Shown here: in pieces, positions 33,239 through 43,546 of the stretch | Layout of the letters: every line of letters starts with the position of its first letter | Position numbering within the stretch: position 1 is the stretch's first letter | NCBI GenBank assembly: GCA_002197995.1 | Contig: NGZR01000001.1 | Span: forward strand, 4,278,001-4,342,000 | From: Gaeumannomyces sp. JS-464 | Lineage: Eukaryota > Ascomycota > Sordariomycetes > Magnaporthales > Magnaporthaceae | DNA: 64,000 nt | Direction: 5' to 3' | Translations under genes and position numbers: made by a program | Notes under the pieces: generated by a model | Databases searched by the model: none | What the model was told of the DNA's origin: nothing | Seen by the model: the letters and a program-made list of their open reading frames with translations, nothing else

Positions 33239-34222
33239 GCACGCCTTTTTCGAGTAAGCTGGACGGGTCCGCTGATGAGTTCGAGGAGAAAGAGAGAGAG
33301 AGAAAAAAGGAGATGTTTTGGAATGTCTGCCAGATTTGGTTTGTGTAGCTAGCAAACGCCTCGACAATATCACACAATGTGACCCCCCTATTCACTGCTC
33401 TGCGAACTGCCTTCCATTGCCGTCATTGAGGATAGCAGCCCTTGCCACGCTGACCACAGTCTGTCCCCATCCAGCCATTTACAGCGCCTATACTTCTCAA
33501 ATATCTAGCGACATAGTGCCTACCTATATATGCGTGGAGTATAGTGACGTATTACGGCCGACTGAACTTGTCTGCTTCGTCGTCTCGCTCGGACAGTGAC
33601 GGCCTGCTTCTCGACGGCAAAGCACTGAAGGAGTGGAGATATTTGCGTGTCGTGTGACAATCACCCGCATCCACTCTCCTCTCGTCTCCTGGTTGCCATG
33701 GCTTGTTTCATCGCGAGGAGCTATGCGTATTTCACCAGAAACACACCTTGCCGTCACATGCCTCCTATGCGAGCACCTCTGCGATCACATCCCAAAGACT
33801 GCCATAGTACTCATCGCAATGGGGCAGCACAAGCAGAAGAAACAGTAACTCAAATTATACCAACGGTGGGGTCAGCTATCTATGCTCATGCTTCTACACA
33901 CCAACCCTCCTCACCCCTTATTCCACCGTCTAACTAGGCCAGCACTCGTTGTGCTTATCAGCACATACCCGCAGGAATCAACGCAACGCAGAAAACCACC
34001 AGAGCGAGAGAGGAGCATCGCTGTTTATAAGCCAACAATAATGTAATGACTCCAAGTGCTCTTCAAGAGTGTTCTCCGACAACAAGAGAAAACAACTGAC
34101 TGAAAGAAGAGCCCGCACAATCAAAACCACAGTGCCCACGTGTCCCCGTCCGTTTTGCAGGGACGCGGATCCTACATCTTGGATGGGAAGAAGAATGAGC
34201 GAAAATGCGTGTCCCTGAAATC
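33239..34222. other. Intergenic, no gene seen
   Basis: 3' flanks of the secreted-protein gene and of the minus-strand Ser/Pro-rich gene meet here. Short open frames only. Confidence 0.45.
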
Positions 34223-36601
34223 TTACGCTGCCAGCGCATACTCGGTTACAGGCTGAGGGCCCTGGCTAGCATCCCTGGACCCATGGCAGACGGTGGTTCC
34301 TGAAACAGAGTCGCTCATTTCCTCCGAGGAAGACCTGTCATCTGGGCCGTTATCAGTCGTGCTGACGGTGGATGTTACCGATGCTGAAGTTTGTGCCTGT
34401 CCAGCCGCTAATGGGATAGCGTCTGATGGAGATTGAGAGACCAGTGACGGATGCTGGTCTTCCGCCTCTCCCTCCTGCTGTTGCTGGACGTCTTGCCTGA
34501 ATATCATATCAGACTCTCTCTGTGGGCCTGGATGCTGCGCTGGAAACGTTTGCTCAGGCGTCTGGGCAAGATCCCGAATGACATCCTCGTGGGTTTGTAT
34601 GGGCTCTGGAAGAGGTCGGTCCTGTGTACCCGTTCCGTCCTGCACATGGGTTTCTGCCGAGGGCTCTGCATGGGCCATCATGGAGCTCAAGGGTAGAATC
34701 TCGGTGTGACCTTCGTCTGGTAGCTCGGGCTGGGCTTGAGTGTCTGGTAGGCTACCCTGTGGCGGACTTGGAATCTCGGCGGCCTGGGGATCTGCCTGTG
34801 TGTCCGCAGTCACGTCCTCAGGGTATTCGTCGGCGGCCTGACCCTCCGTAGGTGCCTGTGCTCCCTCCCTCGCTTGTTCCTCTTGTTCAAGCGAGGGCGC
34901 GGGCTCAAACAAGGCCTCATTCTCGGAGAATAGCGGTTGCTGAATCTCCTCATTGGGGCCGCGGGTACTGCTTAGTGGGCGTCGGGCCTTTGCTGGAACC
35001 ACCGTTGAGATTTGATTGCCATGGGGGCGGGGCCCATCGCGCGTCTGGGCCACAGGGCGCTGGGCGTCCTTGAACCGGTTCCAACGCCGGTACCATGGAA
35101 CCTTTTCTTTACCCATCATCTGCCTCCACTGCTTAGTCCGCCTAGTGGTCAAGTCTGGCGAGGTCTCCCTGTGGAGTTTCCGGCGGCAGAGCCTTGCCAG
35201 CTTTAAATCCTTGATTTTGCCCTTGAGTTTCTGAGTCCACCCACCACCTCGCAGATCTGCCTGACGAGAGCGGCGGCACCGGTGATGGGGGGATGACGGG
35301 CTGCCAATACGATGCGGGTGCTTCTGGAATGCAACAGTGGCGTGCTTCGCTCCAGGCAGGGTGATGGGCTCGTCTGCCATGAGGTCGTTAGACTGTCGCG
35401 GATGGCACCGGATGGAGGTGATGGAAACATCTGATAATGTCGATAGAGTTGAGCCGGGCAGGCTGATGGCGTCTTCAAGCCCATCAAAGATGCTGTCGTG
35501 GATGCTGGGGGTTGGCCGCTCCCGCAGCGCAACCGTGAATACGTCCTCGACTGCAGACGCGGACGGCGTTGCCAGTCCGGATGCGGGCGACTCGATTTGC
35601 TGCGCCTCATGTTGATGGCGAGCCTGCATCTTTTCGAGAGGCACACCCTCCGGGCTATTCCGCAGGCTCTCGACCGTAGTGACAGTACCGGTCTCAGCTC
35701 GAGCGCATTCGTCTGAACATGTGCCCTCACGACCTGGCTGGCAAGCGGCAGAGGAAGACGACGATCGGAAGAGCGACGACAGCTGGCCACCGGGCTTGCC
35801 AAAGCGTGTCAGGGATGAGAACCAGCGGCGCCGCGTCGAGGCCGACGGCAGGCTGGGTAGCTCTGGAGAGGCACGCATACCCTCAGACGGGTACGAGGAC
35901 GATGCGCTGCGGACAGCTTGGAGGCGCTGGCCCGCCGAGCCCTCGTCCACAACCGTGTCACATTGTTTCCCACTTAGAAGTCCCATGGCCCAGGGGGCGG
36001 AGATGGTCCGAGGCTTGCCATCGCCTCCTCGCAAGGTTAGGGACTCGAATGATCCGAAAGGGCTTCCGAAGAAGAATTGGTAGGGTTCTAGAGGCTGGGG
36101 GGTCACGATTCTGTCGACGTATACCAAGGAGCTCTCAATGGCCTCGTACGAGTCGTTCTCGTCGAGCTCAGGGCCGCTCTGGTGCTGGGGCGCTGAGGAA
36201 GAGATGTTTTGGACCGAGCGGGTTCTGGGAGGCGTGGCGGCTGCATGGGCGGCAGCACTAGAGGTGCTCTGGTTGGTGGGCCGGTCGGTGAGCGTGTTCG
36301 CGGCTTCTGCAGCGTCACCGCGGGGAGCAGGCTGGCGTCGGTTGTTGAGGCCACTCCGGGCGTTCTCGTCAGAGACGATGCCGCCAGCGGGCAGACGGCC
36401 CCGAGGACCGGTCCTCCCCTAAAGACCTGCAAGGGACGACTGATCGGGCTGTGCTCGGCGGCGTTGTGCCGTATTGCTGCCGCTGCTGCTCTCGCCGCTG
36501 ACATCGCGGCGCGAATCCCTGACAGTCTGGCTGCCCTGATAGATGCCTGGGTGAATGGACTGCCGCTGAGCAGGCAGGTTTGGGAGGGACATGTGATACA
36601 T
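34223..36601 (-). CDS. Large disordered Ser/Pro/Gln-rich protein with an internal TAG
   Basis: One frame runs from MYHMSLPNLPAQRQS (36601) to the stop at 34223 (793 codons), interrupted by one TAG at 36421-36419. Downstream of it text is continuous and composition is unchanged (GRTGPRGRLPAGG..., SSLVYVDRIVTPQPLEPYQ, FFFGSPFGSFESLTLRGG). Not a named family. The only ordered-looking parts are the YQFFFGSPFGSFESL segment and a basic helix-like stretch GWTQKLKGKIKDLKLARLCR (about 35150-35250). The C-terminal third is acidic and rich in Gln, Pro and Thr. If the TAG is real, translation may start downstream, for example at the Met of 36127. It diverges from the complex I gene across about 900 bp. 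Confidence 0.6.
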
Positions 36602-37513
36602 CTTGCTCGGGGTGCAGAGTTGATTTCTGAGAATGTTATATGGGTTACTGGCTTGAGAAATACTTTGCAGCCCTCTAAAGCGATGCTAGAGCCCAAAAGC
36701 CGCAAAGACGGCGCCGAAACGATGCTGTCCGTCGTGTTTGGGCCAAAGAGACTGGAGTGGAAGACGTGATGCCGAGTTGCACTGGCGCGAGGCAAAGGGC
36801 CGGAGGGAGCAGACAGGGGAGAGAGATGGTTGGGCCATGATCCCAGCAACCTCGGCAGAGATGGACATTGCTCCTTCTCTCACGCCCTTGGTGAGAGGTC
36901 CGGCGCTTTCCGCCGGAGTGGGTGGTGCATGCTCTTTCAAAGGCAACAGTGGCCCCTTTGAAGAGCAGGCACCGCCAGGAGTGATCGTAAGAGTTGACGC
37001 TGCCCGCACAGCCGTCTCCCAAACCTCGACCGATACGAGGTTTCGCAAGGAAAGACGTACGGACCATCTCTGGAGGCAGGCGGCCACTTGGCGATGAGGA
37101 AGGCGGGATGCACCACACAAAGGAGAACCAGGTGATGTTGAAATATCGAGATGTGGACGGCACAACAACCTACGTACGCATCTCCTTTGCAGGAATTTTT
37201 AGAGCAAATTCCCGTTTGTCAGACGCAGCCCGGTGTCTCAAAATATTAACCAATTCCAGACATCTCACGATTGCTGATGGATCGAGGGGGTGGCTGTTCT
37301 CCGTGGGCCCGACGAGAGGCTTATCTTCTGACACATGTGACAGGTCACGTGGAGTCGCTTCTGTGCTTCGTGATTGAGCCTGCCAAGTCCCCACTTGCCT
37401 CATCGGCATCTTGATCGAGAGCTTGATAGGAAACCTCGAGCGAAGCCGGTGCGACAACGGCCACAAGCAACACCCACCACCCCCGGCCAATTGACTGACC
37501 AGCACACCTCACA
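36602..37513. promoter_or_regulatory. Shared divergent promoter region, Ser/Pro-rich gene / complex I subunit
   Basis: Positional assignment between two divergent starts. Open frames here on both strands look like chance readings. No specific site is called. Confidence 0.4.
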
Positions 37514-38414
37514 ATGCGTCGGACGATACAACGACTCGCCAGCGTCAAGCCGGCACGCTACCTCGAGCCCGGCACCCCGACGGGCCTGACGGGCCTGCGC
37601 ACCCACGCCTCGCCGCGCGCCACCCTCCTTTACCTGTACTCGAGCACTCTAGAGCAGCTCAAGGCCGTGCCCGAGCACTCGGTCTACCGCCAGTCCGTCG
37701 AGGCCCTGACCAAGCACCGCATGGCCATCGTCGAGGCCGCCGTCCCGCCCGGCCACGCCGAGTGGCTGGCCCGCGCCCAAAAGATCGTCGCCGAGGACCC
37801 GGCTCGCTTCGAGGCCTCGGCCGCAAAGGGCCGTGTCGACGGCGGCAGCATCACCCGCGTCGAGAGGGGCGGCGCCAGCTACCTGATCCGCCGCATGCCG
37901 CGCGAGCGCGACGTCCGCGACCAGGAGTGGGACGGTGAGATCAACGAGGGTCCCGAGCTGGAGGGCGCCAGGACCGAGGAGGAGCGTGCCGAGCAGGCTG
38001 TCATATTCACCAGGAAGCCCCACGATAGCCCTTCCTCCCAGACTGCGTGGGAGCCCGAGCCTCAGCTTACCGCGGACCAGTAAGCCTGCACCCCCGCATG
38101 CCTGGCAGATGGGTCCACGTCGCGCACCACCCAGCCGTCGGATGCTAACAGTGGTTTCTCGCGATGCAGGATCGAGGAGATTGAGAATAAGATTGGTGCC
38201 GGTCTTATTGAGGAGGTTGTTCAAGTTGCCGAGGGCGAGCTGAAGTTGGTCACCACCATGGCCCAGGCCAAGGTGTAAGTCTTTCCTATCATGCGTACCT
38301 CCATGACCAGCTATAAAGTGACAGCACGCTAAACAAAATCCGGACTATAGATGGGAGAGCTTAGACGAGCAGCCCGCCGAGGGCCAGTGGGTTTACTCCG
38401 AGCGGAAGGCCTAA
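37514..38414 (+). CDS. ndufa5: NADH:ubiquinone oxidoreductase (complex I) 29.9-kDa subunit, NDUFA5 homologue
   Basis: Accessory subunit of the peripheral arm of mitochondrial complex I. Three exons: 37514-38079, 38170-38275 and 38351-38414 (donors GTAAGC, GTAAGT; acceptors TGCAG, TATAG), joining LTADQ-IEEIENKIGAGLIEE and MAQAKV-WESLDEQPAEGQW and ending VYSERKA. The N-terminus MRRTIQRLASVKPARYLEPG is a typical mitochondrial presequence. Hallmarks: TGLTGLRTHASPRATLLYLY, STLEQLKAVPEHSVYRQSVE, ALTKHRMAIVEA. The three exons total 736 nt, not a multiple of three before correction of joins, but each join above is in phase; length about 245 residues fits the fungal family, which is larger than NDUFA5 of animals. 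Confidence 0.9.
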
Positions 38415-39013
38415 ACGACAGCCGCATGGCGGGCGTTTCGTTTCGGTATAGACGTGGGCTCTCGTTGGAATTAGACAGCGGGAAGAATCCATGCTGGGCA
38501 ATACAATGAGACTGGCGGCGGCGTACATAGGGCCGAGGTCCGGGCGGGCTGCAAGGAGGCGAAGAGCGTTCTTGCGGGGCAACATGAGTGCAAGCCAACG
38601 TCCAGGATGTCTGTTCAAGGTGCATGTGTGAATATGGCCAACGCCGATTGTGATGTCCGCATAGAAGTTCGTGATCCAAAAGCGTCTTGGGGCCGGCGAC
38701 CTACATGGATGCGGTGATACAACCTCTGGTCGGGTCACTGATCCATGCTGTTAGGAACGGCTTTTGGCGCCTAAAAAAAATTCCATGTTGGCGGCCAAGT
38801 GTAGACGGAGGATGAGACCAAGGCCGACAAACGTCATTTTTTGGAGCACATGGAAATATATCGTTGGGCGACTAATAACCCTTGTTTCTATTGAATTCTC
38901 TTTTGCGGATGGGATTTGGCCTTAAAGCTCTAATTTCTTGGGAGGTCCAGAAAATCTCAATCACGCGCACCAAGACTCAACTTCTTCGACGAGATGCATC
39001 CCACACATGCGTC
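38415..39013. other. Intergenic, complex I subunit 3' flank and Rrn11 5' flank
   Basis: No gene recognised. The part from 38770 to 38900 is relatively AT-rich and likely contains the Rrn11 promoter. Confidence 0.45.
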
Positions 39014-40451
39014 ATGGCGCAGATAAATCCACCCGCTTTCGCCCACACTCCCCGCGAGTCTTCCCACAAGCGGAAACGCTCAGACTCGGCAGTCCCCAGC
39101 AGCAGCTTCTCGGTCGAGGGAAGCGGCGCCATCAACCCCCTCTCGTACACACCCGCGACGCTCCGCCAGCTGCAGGTCGCCGGGCACAGCGACGCGGACC
39201 TGCTGCCGTCCACCTCGGTTGCGCAGTTCCCGCACCGCCCGCTGCCGCCGTCCCCACCGCCGCCGGGCCGCCGGGCCGCGGTGCCCTCCCCGTTCTCCCG
39301 CGCGTCCTCTGTCGTCGCCGCCGGCGGGTGGGACACGGAAGGCGGGGACGACGGCGGCGACGCCGAGGACGCGCGCCGCGCGGCCCGCGGCAGGCAGCAC
39401 AGGGCAGAGCACGCGCACCGGGTTGCGGAGCGGCACCTCGGGGCGCTGACGGCGGTGGCGCACCGCGCGCTCGAGGAGGGCGACGTCGCGCGCGCCAGGC
39501 GCGCCTACGGGCTGCTGGTGCGCTCCGAGGTCTGGGGCCGGCCCGTCGACCTGCGCAAGAACAGCTACTGGGCCGTCGGGGCCGAGATCCTGATGCGGCA
39601 GGGTGAGGAGGCCGAGGAGGAAGAAGAAGAAGAAGAGGAGCTGCTGCCCCGGCGCTGGGGCCGCGCGGCCAACATGCCGGCCGTCAGGGACTTCTTCATG
39701 GCGCTGATCCACCAGTACCCCTACAACAAGTTCCACCCGCGCACCGTGTCGGCGCTCGACTTTTGGCCCGCCCTGCTGGGCTGCGAGCTGTACAACACGC
39801 ACGCGGATCACGTGCGCGCGCTGCGCCGGCTGGAGATGGCCGAGGCGGAGGACGACGGCGACGGCGACGGTGATGGCGACGGCGACGGCGGGGACGGGTG
39901 GAGCGGCGGGCCCATGGACGAGGACGAGGACGGCGGTGGCGGCGGTGACGGAGGATACGGGGGCGCCGGGGCCAGGCGCAACCAGCGCGCCGCGGCCAGA
40001 GCCGAGCGCCAGCGCGCAGCCAAGGGACCAGCTCCGGCGCGATGCGCTGCGGCAGATGCGCGAGGTCGCCAGGAGCATGGACGACCTGATGGTTGGGCCG
40101 CCGTACTCTGTCAGCCACGAGCTGCTCCGTCTGCGCGGCATGGTCGCGCTTTACATGGGCGACCTCGCCATGCCTCCGCCGAGGCGGCAGCCGTCCGGTC
40201 GGGGAGGAGGCGAGGATGGCGGCCACGATATGGAGCTCCACGAGGCGAGGACCCAGCGAGACACCGAGCGAGAGCGGGCCAGGCGAAGGTTTTCCAAGAT
40301 ACTTGAGGACGGTGGGGAGTTGGAGGACTGGATCAAGGATTTTGTCACGCACGGCGATAGAGACGATGACGATAGCAGCGTCATCAACCTTCAAGGCTTG
40401 TCTTCTTCGTTGCCCATAAGGGGCCGGGTAGAGGCTGGCCTATCTATTTAG
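39014..40451 (+). CDS. rrn11: RNA polymerase I-specific initiation factor Rrn11-like
   Basis: Core-factor component needed to start rRNA transcription. Start taken at 39014 (MAQINPPAFAHTPRESSHKR) because the upstream in-frame reading is not protein-like. A Ser/Pro-rich N-terminus carries a basic patch (SHKRKRSD). Then comes the family's helical TPR-like core: HLGALTAVAHRALEEGDVAR, ARRAYGLLVRSEVWGRPVDL, RKNSYWAVGAEILMRQ, NMPAVRDFFMALIHQYPYNK, FWPALLGCELYNTHADHVRA, and after the acidic insert DDLMVGPPYSVSHELLRLRG with MVALYMGDLAMP. Low-complexity inserts: poly-Glu (39620-39645) and Asp-Gly repeats (39852-39895). The frame slips at GGG 40024-40026 (AAK-DQLRRDAL), equal to one extra base. Such a factor should be essential, so the slip is probably an error. 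About 478 residues when bridged. The stop lies 107 bp from the convergent EED stop. Confidence 0.75.
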
Positions 40452-40558
40452 GCGCCCCAGGTATCTTGAGGTATCTAGCTCGTAATGCAAAACAAAGACA
40501 AAAATGATCCTCCTGCAAGCATCTATCAAATGGCGCCCCATGGCCAGCACTTCTACTT

Positions 40559-43546
40559 CTAGGAGGTCTGGGGGGTGCCACGGCGGTCAGGCGCAGGCGT
40601 CGACTCGCCGCCGTGCCACCGCTGCAAGATCAGGGCAAGGTTGCCACTTCCTACGACGACGCACCAGCAGCCGTCGACGCTCCACGCCACCTGGCGGCCA
40701 AGGAACCCAATCTTGCTGTTGCTCAGGTGCTCGATCCGGTGAGGCTTGATGACGGCCTGCGGGTCGCTGACGTCGTAGCGCGACTCCCACTGCTCGGCCC
40801 TGGCCTCCTTGGTGCCGAACATGTCGAGGGGATCCGCCGGTTCCGAAGGGCCAGCAGCGGACGGAGCAGAGGGAGCGCCGCCAACAGCAGCAGCGGCACT
40901 AGAGGCCGGAGGGCCGGCAACCTCGGCGTCGGGCGTCGACGCGGCCCTGGACGTCTCACGGCGCAGCTCCCTATCTGTGCCCGAGGTCTCCGTCCGCAGC
41001 TTGCTCAGAGCGGGCGGCGCTGCAGCGGCCGCCCCGCCCTTCTTACGCTGGCGGATGGGCTCGAGCCAGTGCGGCCTGCGGGGGATGGGGGCGCCGGCGG
41101 CGCGGGCGCAGCGCTGGTCCGGGTCCGGGTCCGTGACGTCGCGGATGAAGTCGGCGTAACCGGTGAAGCGGGCCATGTCCCAGAACATGATCTTGGAGGC
41201 CGTGTCGCAGAAGGCGAGGACGGGGTGCATCCCCCTCGTCTGCAGCATGCTAAAGCGCATAAAGAACTGGTGCCCGCAGCCCTTGATGGAGAACTTGAGC
41301 AGGCGCGTGTACGCGGCCGCGCACGTGTGCGGGTTGGCCGAGGGGGGCACAAACGACGAGCGCGTCAACTTGGCCGGGTCGTGATTCGTAGGCGCGTCCG
41401 AGGCCGGTGGTGGCGGGTCGTGCGAGCTGAAGCCCTCGACCCGCCAAAGGACTATGGTGTCCTCATGGCAGGCCTTTGAGAGAATCATGTCTCCATAAAA
41501 AGCAACGCTGTTTAGGATGGTGTTGTTTTAGGTCAACGCTGTTCTAAATAGTGGGCTTCACTCCCTTTTACCAGAGAAACACAGTTGCAAATCTAGGACC
41601 TACCAGTCAACGAGACCAGTGTGTAACTCTGACGTCGAAAAGTGCGGGTAGTAGTTGACAATTGGCTGGTCCACGTGTCCTTTGGGGAGATCTGGCAGAG
41701 TCCACTGCGCATCCATATAATATCAGTACGGATCAGGGCAGGCGGAAGTTTCAAGCGCTTTCTATCCGCATACCAGATTGACTGTCGTGTCGTGACCCGC
41801 AGAGAGGACATATCTACCGGTTTGGTGAAATGCCTTCACATCATTCTTGTCAGCTTGAAGTAGCTTTCAGAAGATCAGGGAAAAGAGTTTGGTTCATATA
41901 CTGACCACGCTGAGAAGATTCCAGGAGTGGCCCTCGCCTCCAAGAATGCACACACATGGCTGCTTCGCATGGACTGGATCTAGACTCCAGATACGGACGG
42001 TAGTATCGTCCGAGGCTGATGCTATGATGAGAGGATTGTCGGGCGAAGTAGCGAGATCGTTGATTTCCTATTGTGGCATTAGAGCCTATTCATGGAGTTT
42101 TTTTTTTTTTTTTTTTTTTTTTGTACTATTGGGGACAAGAATATGATGCGTAGATATACTTACACCTCCGTGGCCAACGAGTGTCTAACGCCACAAATGC
42201 CCGGGCATGTTAGCTGTTATTCGCCAATGGAATTCGCATGCAACCTCACTTTAAACAAAGCCCCTTTGACAACGTCATAGACTTTGACCTTGCGGTCTCT
42301 GCCACTGATGGCCAGGTACGGAGCCTCGGTAACAGCATCTTTGGTCCATGTGCAGGAACAGTTTACGACTCCGCTCTGTTTGTTGCACAAGTTGTTAGCG
42401 AAGTGAAATCCTTAGGGGAGACCAGAGACCGAAAGATGGGGGATGTAATTTCAGACTCACATCGTCATCCCTGATGACTTTGATAATCTCGCAGGGATTT
42501 GTTTCCTTGTCGGTGGTGGGAGTGATGCGACAGACGACAACCTGGGGAAAAGCGCAGCCTTGTGAGTTTAATGTTGCATTTTTTTGGTGGGCCATGTTCG
42601 ATTCGCACGGCATCAACTCCTACTCACATGCTTCTTGCTGACGGCCGCAAAAATGGGAGGCGAGCCTGGCGGGTTGTATGGATAGAATTTCACGTCAAAG
42701 AACTCTGGAGCAGACACAGCGACGGTTGGTTGGGTTAGTTTGTTGGAATTGTGGGAGTTGAAAAGTCTACTGTAACGGAACTGACCTCCCGAATCACGAC
42801 TGTCGTCGTCTAGCAGATGGTGGTCGTCCTACCACGGGAAGAAAGCAAACGAATCAAAGGTTAGCACGATGGCCTGCAGCTTTAGTGGCGTAATGCTATA
42901 GCATCAAAACCAGGCAAAGGGATGCTCACCTCGAACCCAAACGAAGCGCGCAGCTGGGGAGCTCCCACTCGTCGGGCACGTCGGCCGCAGGCATCACTCC
43001 TTGTGCCGCAGCTGCCGCGTTGCAGTCGCGTCCCTTGCCCTTGGCTTTGCCTTTGCCTTTGGGGTGGATGGGAATTGGTAGGGCTGCTGATGGACGCCCT
43101 TCCCGCGGCTCGTCACCAGAAGGCATTGGTGGGTGGGGCTCGTCGCCGTTTGGAGAGGTTGTGCCCCACTTTTTGACCGACGCGACGTTGCGGTATTGGG
43201 TGGCACGCCTTGTTGGGCGCTCCCGGCGCCGTCTACGCCCTTTGCTCCGCTCCGGCGGCTCTTCTTTGGCCTCCTGCAAGGGCCTGCTGCGGCCAAGGCA
43301 CACAGCCGGCGCCGGCTAAACCGCGTACCGTTGTATGGGATTTGCAGGTAGCGAATGCGTGCAGTAGACAACACTAATCTTTGACCCGTCGGTTGTTTCT
43401 TGTAAAGTTCCAATCCAGGGTGCCTTTACAGTGGCACCTCGACGACTGCAAAGCCGTTCGTGTACCTTGTACGTTTGTGCTACGAATGCTATGGAGGTTG
43501 GTCGAGGGGGTCGATGCAGATCTGCCAGAGAGCTCGGAGAAGACAT
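40559..43546 (-). CDS. eed: Polycomb EED/ESC homologue (WD40 subunit of PRC2)
   Basis: Nuclear WD40 propeller of PRC2, which methylates histone H3 Lys27. Exons in transcript order: N-terminal part from 43546 or later to 42930 (structure uncertain), 42828-42786, 42704-42628, 42541-42461, 42375-42250, 42184-42164, 42067-41906, 41833-41774, 41704-41604, 41507-40559. All these introns are GT..AG and in phase. Hallmarks: EFFDVKFYPYNPPGSPPIFA and AAVSKKH, CSCTWTKDAV, YLAISGRDRKVKVYDVVKG, TLVGHGGEINDLATSPDNP, IIASASDDTTVRIWSLD, AFHQTGRYVLSAGHDTTVNL, WTLPDLP, QPIVNYYPHFSTSELHTGLV, DCVAFYGDMILSKACHEDTI, VLWRVEGF. The last exon has a ~100-residue Ala/Pro/Ser-rich insert before ISNSKIGFLGRQVAWSVDG-like blade text (HLSNSKIGFLGRQVAWSVDG). 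A run of four G at 42956-42959 (plus strand) is one short, breaking DEWELP from LRASFGFE. Confidence 0.88.
42102..42122. repeat. Poly-T run inside an EED intron
   Basis: About 21 T on the plus strand (poly-A in the EED transcript) within the intron 42163-42068, between the exon ending 42164 and the one starting 42067. Confidence 0.85.

Noticed and set aside
36103..36849. 248-codon minus frame overlapping the start of the Ser/Pro-rich gene
   Set aside because: The alternative frame joins smoothly with the conserved-looking downstream protein (ENDSYEAIESSLVYVDRIV), so this one is a shadow.
37649..38224. 191-codon antisense frame over the complex I subunit
   Set aside because: Shadow of a GC-rich coding exon; translation is Leu/Gly/Asp-biased as expected from reverse codons.
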